Part shown: one piece after another, positions 58,664 to 64,000 of the stretch
How the letters are laid out: each line of letters opens with the position of its first letter
Position numbering within the stretch: position 1 is the first letter of the stretch
DNA from: Punctularia strigosozonata HHB-11173 SS5
Taxonomy: Eukaryota > Basidiomycota > Agaricomycetes > Corticiales > Punctulariaceae
Reading direction: 5' to 3'
DNA: 64,000 nt
NCBI RefSeq assembly: GCF_000264995.1
Contig: NW_006767449.1
Location: forward strand, 57,805 to 121,804
Notes under the pieces: generated by a model
What the model was told of the DNA's origin: nothing
Seen by the model: the letters and a program-made list of their open reading frames with translations, nothing else
The model's database searches: none
Position numbers and translations under genes: made by a program

Positions 58664-60483
58664 ATGCCTACGAGTCGTGAATCTTTGGAACGTGCACCAG
58701 CAGAACACGGGGAGGATATGTCACCTTCCCAGGTAGAGTGTGCTCGCGGATGGAAACGGACAGTATATATTGCTAACGTCCCTCCCGTCGTCAGGTTCGC
58801 CAGTCAAGCAGGATCCCGTCCACAAGGGAACGTGAATCTAGGCGAGAGGATCATTCTCGAGATGACCGTGGCCATCGTGGGCGCAGAGAAGATAGCGTCA
58901 GACCGTATAGTCGCAATACGGATGGGATCAGCGCCTCGGAAGTCGCCAAGTCAGCTAACCTTCTTATTTTTTTCCATTGGCGAACGCATAACTCATTCAT
59001 CCAGTACTCATAGACCGACCCAATCGCACCGCTCTCGGACAGAAAATGCCGAGGCACGCCATCCGTACGTGTCGCTTGTACCTGAGCGATGGTCGTTTAT
59101 CAACATGTCTGTAGACTCGTTACCAATGGTTCTCGAGATATCGTGGACACGGGGTATGTTGTCCAACACACGCTTAAAGTATGATCTTCTGACATTTGGC
59201 TTGTTTGTGTCAAAAGCGCACCTGCTTCAACCACAAGAAGCAGAGGGCTCTTGGGAATGGGGGCAGGAGTCATACGGTGGATCAGCACGTCGAACACCAG
59301 CGAAGCTCCCGATGTTTCGGGCACAGGAAGACCAGACGAGGCCAGTAGTCAACTTCAGCAAGCGCTTCGCCGTATCAAATCGCTGGAAAACCGAGAGAAA
59401 GACCTGACCGCGAAGCTTGCAGCTCGTGACGAGCAGTATGCGACGGAGGTTTCGCGGTTGGAGTATCAGAGCCAGCGTACAAAAGGCGAAACGGAACAGT
59501 ATCGGAGCGAAATCGCGAGACTACGGGCAGACCTCGTCCAGGCGAAGGAGGCCCTCGCCAGGCGGCAGGACGTTGCGTTGGACACGTTCAATGTCACCGC
59601 GGACCAGGTGTCAGAAGCCTACCTCCTATCCAGTGGTCCTTACAGCCTACAGGTCATCAACAACGCAATCGACGACATGGTCCAGAACATACTGGTCGAT
59701 TACGAGAAACTTTCCCATTCGCAATCCCACTCGACATCCGTAGACACTCCCCCGCCTCCCACTGATTGTCATCCCCTCTTATCTCCGTTTTGGACCATGA
59801 AAATGGACTCGGAATCGAGGGGACTAGTACTCGATGCGCTCCTGCATCATTCGGTCGTCCGATTCCTTGAGGGGACTGTTTTCAGCTTTGGGGTCGTACC
59901 CGCACACTTCCAGTATGATCCGTTTGCGTCGAGGATCTACGAAAGATTACGAGAGCAAGGTGCGTAAAAGAAGCTGCCGCATCTTCCAGGGTTTAATATA
60001 TGAACGTTCTCAGAGCCGTGGAGCACCACTCAACGATGGAAATCCCTCTCCGTAGCCGGCGCAGTGAGCGTATGGAAGCCGGACTTCGTCACGCCAATAT
60101 CCAACGCAGCGAGAGATATCATCGCAGCCTTCGCATGCGCTAGCAGGACAACTCTGGAATTCTTCTACCCGCTAGCTCCCAAAATCGAGCAAGAAATACA
60201 TCGTATATGCTGTCTGGCTTATCAGCTATCCGTTGCGGTCAAGCGTGATATAGTGTCCGTTGAGCTGACCGTAACGTGCTCCAGGTTATTCCTTCGTCCT
60301 GTTGACAATCAGCTTGCCGAGCTACAGTGGGATATGGGTGCGCAGCCGGGTGATATGGTCATTGGCGACTATAGCTTAGGGCTGACAAAGACCACCGCGG
60401 AGGGGCAATCGACAATCGCTGTACTGCCGAAGGTCGTTACCACCGCCTTGCTGCGTTATGCCGACCAAAACCAGGCTGCTTAA
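58664..60483 (+). CDS. Unrecognised coiled-coil protein
   Basis: The start is taken as MPTSRESLERAPAEHGED. Several short introns follow, not all placed with certainty before 59250. The middle exon (59340-59967) is clear: a coiled coil of about 75 residues (LRRIKSLENREKDLTAKLAA, YRSEIARLRADLVQAKEAL), then DTFNVTADQVSEAYLLSSG and LQVINNAIDDMVQNILVDYE. Next is LVLDALLHHSVVRFLEGTVF. The last exon (from about 60015) has KPDFVTPISNAARDIIAAF, LAPKIEQEIHRICCLAYQL and VLPKVVTTALLRYADQ. No catalytic motif, signal peptide or membrane span is seen. The layout resembles uncharacterised coiled-coil proteins common in Agaricomycetes. Confidence 0.65.
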
Positions 60484-60597
60484 GATGTGACCATTGGAGT
60501 AGCATAGTGGTTTCAGTCAAATAAAGGTACATGTTATCGTGCTCGTTGATTTGGAGAGTGACTATGATCATCAAGATAATGCTGTCCTTGCTCATGT

Positions 60598-63153
60598 TCA
60601 GTCATAAGCGACGGTGGCGGGCCCATAATGGTAACCAGTCTATCGTGAGGTCAGTCTGCTGTCCAAGATGCCGCATTCTTACGGAGAATGCTCACCCCAA
60701 CCTGCCACCGGATACGGGCACTCAGTTCGGTGCCTCCCATGATCAAGCAGATATCGAACTGTTCTTGACATGTCAACGCTGAGGGGTCGCCTTGAGAAGG
60801 CTACCGCTACCCACAGAGACTTCCCGGTACCATGTAGAGCCGTGTGGTGACCTTCTCTTCGGAGAGGACATAAATGGGGTCCTAAGGTCGGCGTTCACGG
60901 TGCAGATCTTATCAAAGCCTCGCATGTAGTCGGTTTGGCCTGCATCATGATGAGGATGCATGTTTCAAGCAGGAATGCGAAAAAAAATCCACCAGGTAAC
61001 GTCATGAACTTCGGAGGAACACTTCCACGATATGCATAGATGGCATAGGACCTTTGGAAGTTTAGTGCATTGTTGTCGATATACGCGTGATAAGTCTGAA
61101 CAAATTCCTTGGTAGAGGCGACTGCGTGACCCTAAATCATAGACGGTGGTTATTTGATTAGCTGATTGTTATACGAGATGCTCACCTTGGTGAGGATAGT
61201 ACTCCACAAATTTTTGTGCTCGAGCGTCCCCTTATAGTAACTGATGTAAGCCTCTGCTGCCCTTTCTACGTGAGCCGGGTCCGCGTGGTCATAGGGGGTG
61301 ATGATTTCGATCCCATAATAGTTTTTTGATACACGTGCAGTTACCACGTCGTCGATGTGCCAAGCCAATGCACCATTGGCGACAGCTTTTGTCCTGCCCA
61401 GAAGTTGTCAGAGGAAATTATGGAAGCGGGAGGGCTTTACATTGGTCCATCTGGTCGACTGACGGAGATACCGTAGCTCCGAGCCCACCTAGATATCTCG
61501 CTGTAGATATAGGGGGAGCTAGCCAGTCCCCCGACTAGAATAACGTTCTGGTACACCTGCGTTACGATGCGGAGACTGATCGTAATGACTCATCTACTCA
61601 CGTCCGTGACTTGCCCTTGATTATCGATCGCGATCTCGAGGCCTTCCTTGATGGCCTTGAGAGAGGCAGCGAAGAGCGACGCCATGTCCTCTCCGGGAAT
61701 TCTGAGGCGCCCACGCAAGACTCCAAGTTCAGCCACAGATTTGAAACCATCCAGTTGAACCCAGGAAACATCGCTCGGATCTGCGAACTGAGCAGATCCC
61801 GATGTTGGTGTGAAGGACCATCGCCATCGTTATTGACTCACGATCTTTTTGGCGTTCCGGTCGAAGTGCTTGACGGCTTGCGCGATAGACTCTGGATTGT
61901 CCCACTGAGAGTCCTTGAGACGTACTATTTGTGCATGCTCAACTATGAGTGATCATGTAGCGACTTGCAACGCCGTGACAAACCTCTGATGTATGCGTCG
62001 AAGGCTTGAGTAACAAATACCGCTCCGGCCAAGTAACCTACGTAGCAGAGCCCCCGTTAGTGCTGGCGCTCAGATTGCAAAGGAAGAGGGGATGCCTACA
62101 GCGCGATGCTGCTGATTCTTGCAATCGTAATGGTCCGATCTTCTGGATTTGATATCGAATGATATCTATCGTGCCGCCTCAAAACATGGAGATAATTGAA
62201 AGCCATATTCGTCAAAGAAAGCATGACAGCTACCTCCGCAATCGCAAAGAACGAGATTCGCGTCCGGCTGTAAGACAACCATTCAGCTGACAGGAAGCTG
62301 AGCAATGATACAGCCCATACCACTAGCCAGGAACCTATGCATCCGCTCTCTATGGAGTACAATATAGCTGCCTAGGGCGGATTCAATATCCTACAGCCAC
62401 TGGGTTGTGCATGAACGGAGGACGTACTTCAGCTTCCGTGACGAATCGAACTCTGTTGCTACCGCCGGCGTCGACAAGATCAGCATTGATAGCAGCTTGC
62501 CTCATACGACCTTGCTGTCGACCCTCCCACCCATTGGGTGTAGTAAGGACGAGGGACAACGAGGAATATAAGCTAGTCCAAAGCATAGGACCATCAGCAT
62601 ACACAGTCGAGATGTATTCCTGCAGCTGTTCTTTCACATATCCCAAGTAGTGTGAGAATATGTCATCGGCAGTCAGCGTTCCGGTGAGCGGCTTCAGCAC
62701 GAGGTCCTTCACGAGTGGCAGGTGAGATGGTCGAAGATGCATCTTCCACCACTCCGCGCGCGTCCATTGTTGCATTTCGGCTTCGAGAAGCATATCATCG
62801 TTATCGGTCTCTGCGCCGAAAGCCTTCGGGTTGCCATTACTGTCGTAGTAAACTACCGACGGAACTTTTCCATCGGGTGTTACCTGATGATATATATCAG
62901 ATTAATGTCCCTGCTTCAAGGACAGATGGATGATATCTACCTGTCTTGCCCAACGCAGGACCTGCGGGCGGAATGTCAGCACACCTCCACCTCGTCGTTG
63001 AACTGAATATCGGGTACGCACTTCCTCGAATTTGGGTACCTTGCCCGGTTGCAAAATACAGAAGGATGCAGCGCTGTAGGTAGTCCCAACGTCGATGGAG
63101 ATTACCAGCCTCTTGGCCAAGCCATCGTACGGCTTGCGTGTCGCATCAGCCAT
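60598..63153 (-). CDS. Hsp70-like (HSPA12-type) actin-fold ATPase
   Basis: The start MADATRKPYDGLAKRLVISID leads into the phosphate-1 loop VISIDVGTTYSAASF. Next exons give PSVVYYDSNGNPKAFG, DIFSHYLGYVKEQLQEYI, LVLTTPNGWEGRQQGRMRQAA and RVRFVTEAE. The phosphate-2 loop LVLCDCGGGTIDI is split by an intron at about 62206-62260. The adenosine region ends KALPHGALAWHIDD-like with VTARVSKNYYGIEI, then a C-terminal part ending TGYHYGPATVAYD. These are marks of the large fungal family related to human HSPA12, which keeps the ATPase but lacks a typical peptide-binding domain. No substrate is known. About ten introns; several junctions between 61000 and 62100 are approximate. The gene is 128 bases downstream of the PhyH-like gene on the same strand. 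Confidence 0.82.
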
Positions 63154-63280
63154 GGTGTAAGAGGGCGAGGGGGCCGGTCACCGCATGCCATTGTCAATTG
63201 CCATGCTACTAGGCCACCTCGTTTACGAGACACGTGATCGATGTCGGTAGTCGATATTCTGAAAATGGACTGTGTATTCC

Positions 63281-64000
63281 TTAATCGAGCGAGTAGCCTA
63301 CATGTCCGCCCACGCTTCTTTCCATCGCGAGCAACCGCTCTAACATTGCGTTGCCTCGAGGATTCAACGTGGCCCGAAACGCGTCTTCTTTCATCCAGCG
63401 TAAGCCATGCTGCAAGATGTTCCGCGCTCGTGTTGAACCGCCCCTTGTGTCGCCCATGCATGCGTGCAGGGTCGCTCGTCGTTCGTGCGATTTGTACGTC
63501 CCACAGTGCAAGATGTTATTGTTATAGAATACGGTCTCGCCAGCTGATCGTGATGGAGGAAGCGGAATCACGTTAGCTCAAGATTAAGAAGTCAGGGAAT
63601 CACGGAGGTCCTTACGTTGGAGAACGACCTGCACTGCACCAGGCATCTCCGATGGATCGTCCGGCGGCGATTGCGTCGCGGACTGAGCTCGCTGTTCAGG
63701 CGTCCGGGGAAGCTTGTGGGATCCGGGTACCACGTAAAGGCATGAATCCTGATACAGGGCACTGAATCTGGTCAGCAGGGGGCATGCCGATTGGAGATTG
63801 CGCGTACTCACGTATTCCACTGGACCTACAAGGAAGGCATTGAGTATCGATTAACGTGAAGATGTCTGACGTACTCCATGGTCCCAGACAGAGAGTGCAG
63901 CTCGCTCCTCTTCCTCCGATGCGGTCTCTTTCACGTCATCTCTGTGCCAACGAAGGGCGAATTCGTGCGAGAGCGGATTGATAAGCAGATTGAACAGCTC
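63281..64000 (-). CDS. Phytanoyl-CoA dioxygenase family (PhyH) protein, 3' part
   Basis: Fe(II)/2-oxoglutarate-dependent dioxygenase; the 5' end is beyond the right edge. From the edge inward the minus strand reads ELFNLLINPLSHEFALRWHRDDV (HxD of the iron site within WHRDDV). Then come ALYQDSCLYVVPGSHKLPRT and AGETVFYNNNILHCGTY, which supplies the distal iron-binding His, and ERRATLHACMGDTRGG, whose Arg would bind 2-oxoglutarate. It ends GGHVGYSLD. Two or three short introns separate these. The facial triad is complete. The substrate is unknown; fungal members act on fatty acids or secondary metabolites. Confidence 0.85.

Overview
The window is nuclear DNA of a filamentous basidiomycete, most likely a wood- or litter-inhabiting Agaricomycete. 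Genes are compact and broken by many 45-70 nt introns with GT (occasionally GC) donors and AG acceptors. The gene content fits that group: a DUF6534 seven-span membrane protein, a TPR-CHAT protein, an Hsp70-12-like ATPase, a questin-oxidase-like DUF4243 protein, an AzgA purine permease and an ERG25 sterol oxidase. No rRNA, tRNA, CRISPR array or virus-like element was recognised.

Region 1 (1-15 kb) is a tandem array of an unfamiliar two-gene module. Gene A encodes a protein of about 500 residues with a basic N-terminal half and a conserved C-terminal domain carrying a CxC and a CxxC pair. Gene B, immediately downstream on the same strand, encodes an N-terminal FHA-like domain, a kinase fold that has lost both catalytic aspartates, an acidic serine-rich stretch and a basic coiled tail. 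The order is B0 (3' end only), A1-B1, a decayed A remnant, A2-B2. A third, more diverged A3-B3 pair lies at 30.5-35.8 kb in opposite orientation but with the same A-then-B order. The outer edges of modules 1 and 2 (5' flank plus A exon 1, and B tail plus 3' flank) are nearly identical while the interiors are strongly diverged, a cassette pattern. An inverted repeat of about 400 bp, derived from the 3' end of the neighbouring purine permease gene, flanks module 2.

Region 2 (15-30 kb) holds single-copy host genes: azgA purine permease (-), a secreted beta-trefoil-like protein with an internal duplication (-), a TPR-CHAT protein (-), an F-box protein (-) and ERG25 (-).

Region 3 (30-36 kb) is the third module: B3 and a frame-broken A3.

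Region 4 (36-51 kb) is rich in duplicates: two tandem cation/proton exchanger (CAX/VCX1-like) genes around a DUF6534 gene, a DUF4243 questin-oxidase-like gene, and two tandem O-acetylhomoserine sulfhydrylase (MET17-like) genes.

Region 5 (51-64 kb) holds an S9 prolyl-oligopeptidase-type peptidase, an ISCA-type Fe-S assembly factor divergent from an FAHD1-like acylpyruvase, a small SAP-like basic protein, an unrecognised coiled-coil protein, an Hsp70-like ATPase and the 3' part of a phytanoyl-CoA dioxygenase-like gene running off the right edge. Exon boundaries were read by eye from splice signals and homology; those not stated to the base are approximate.
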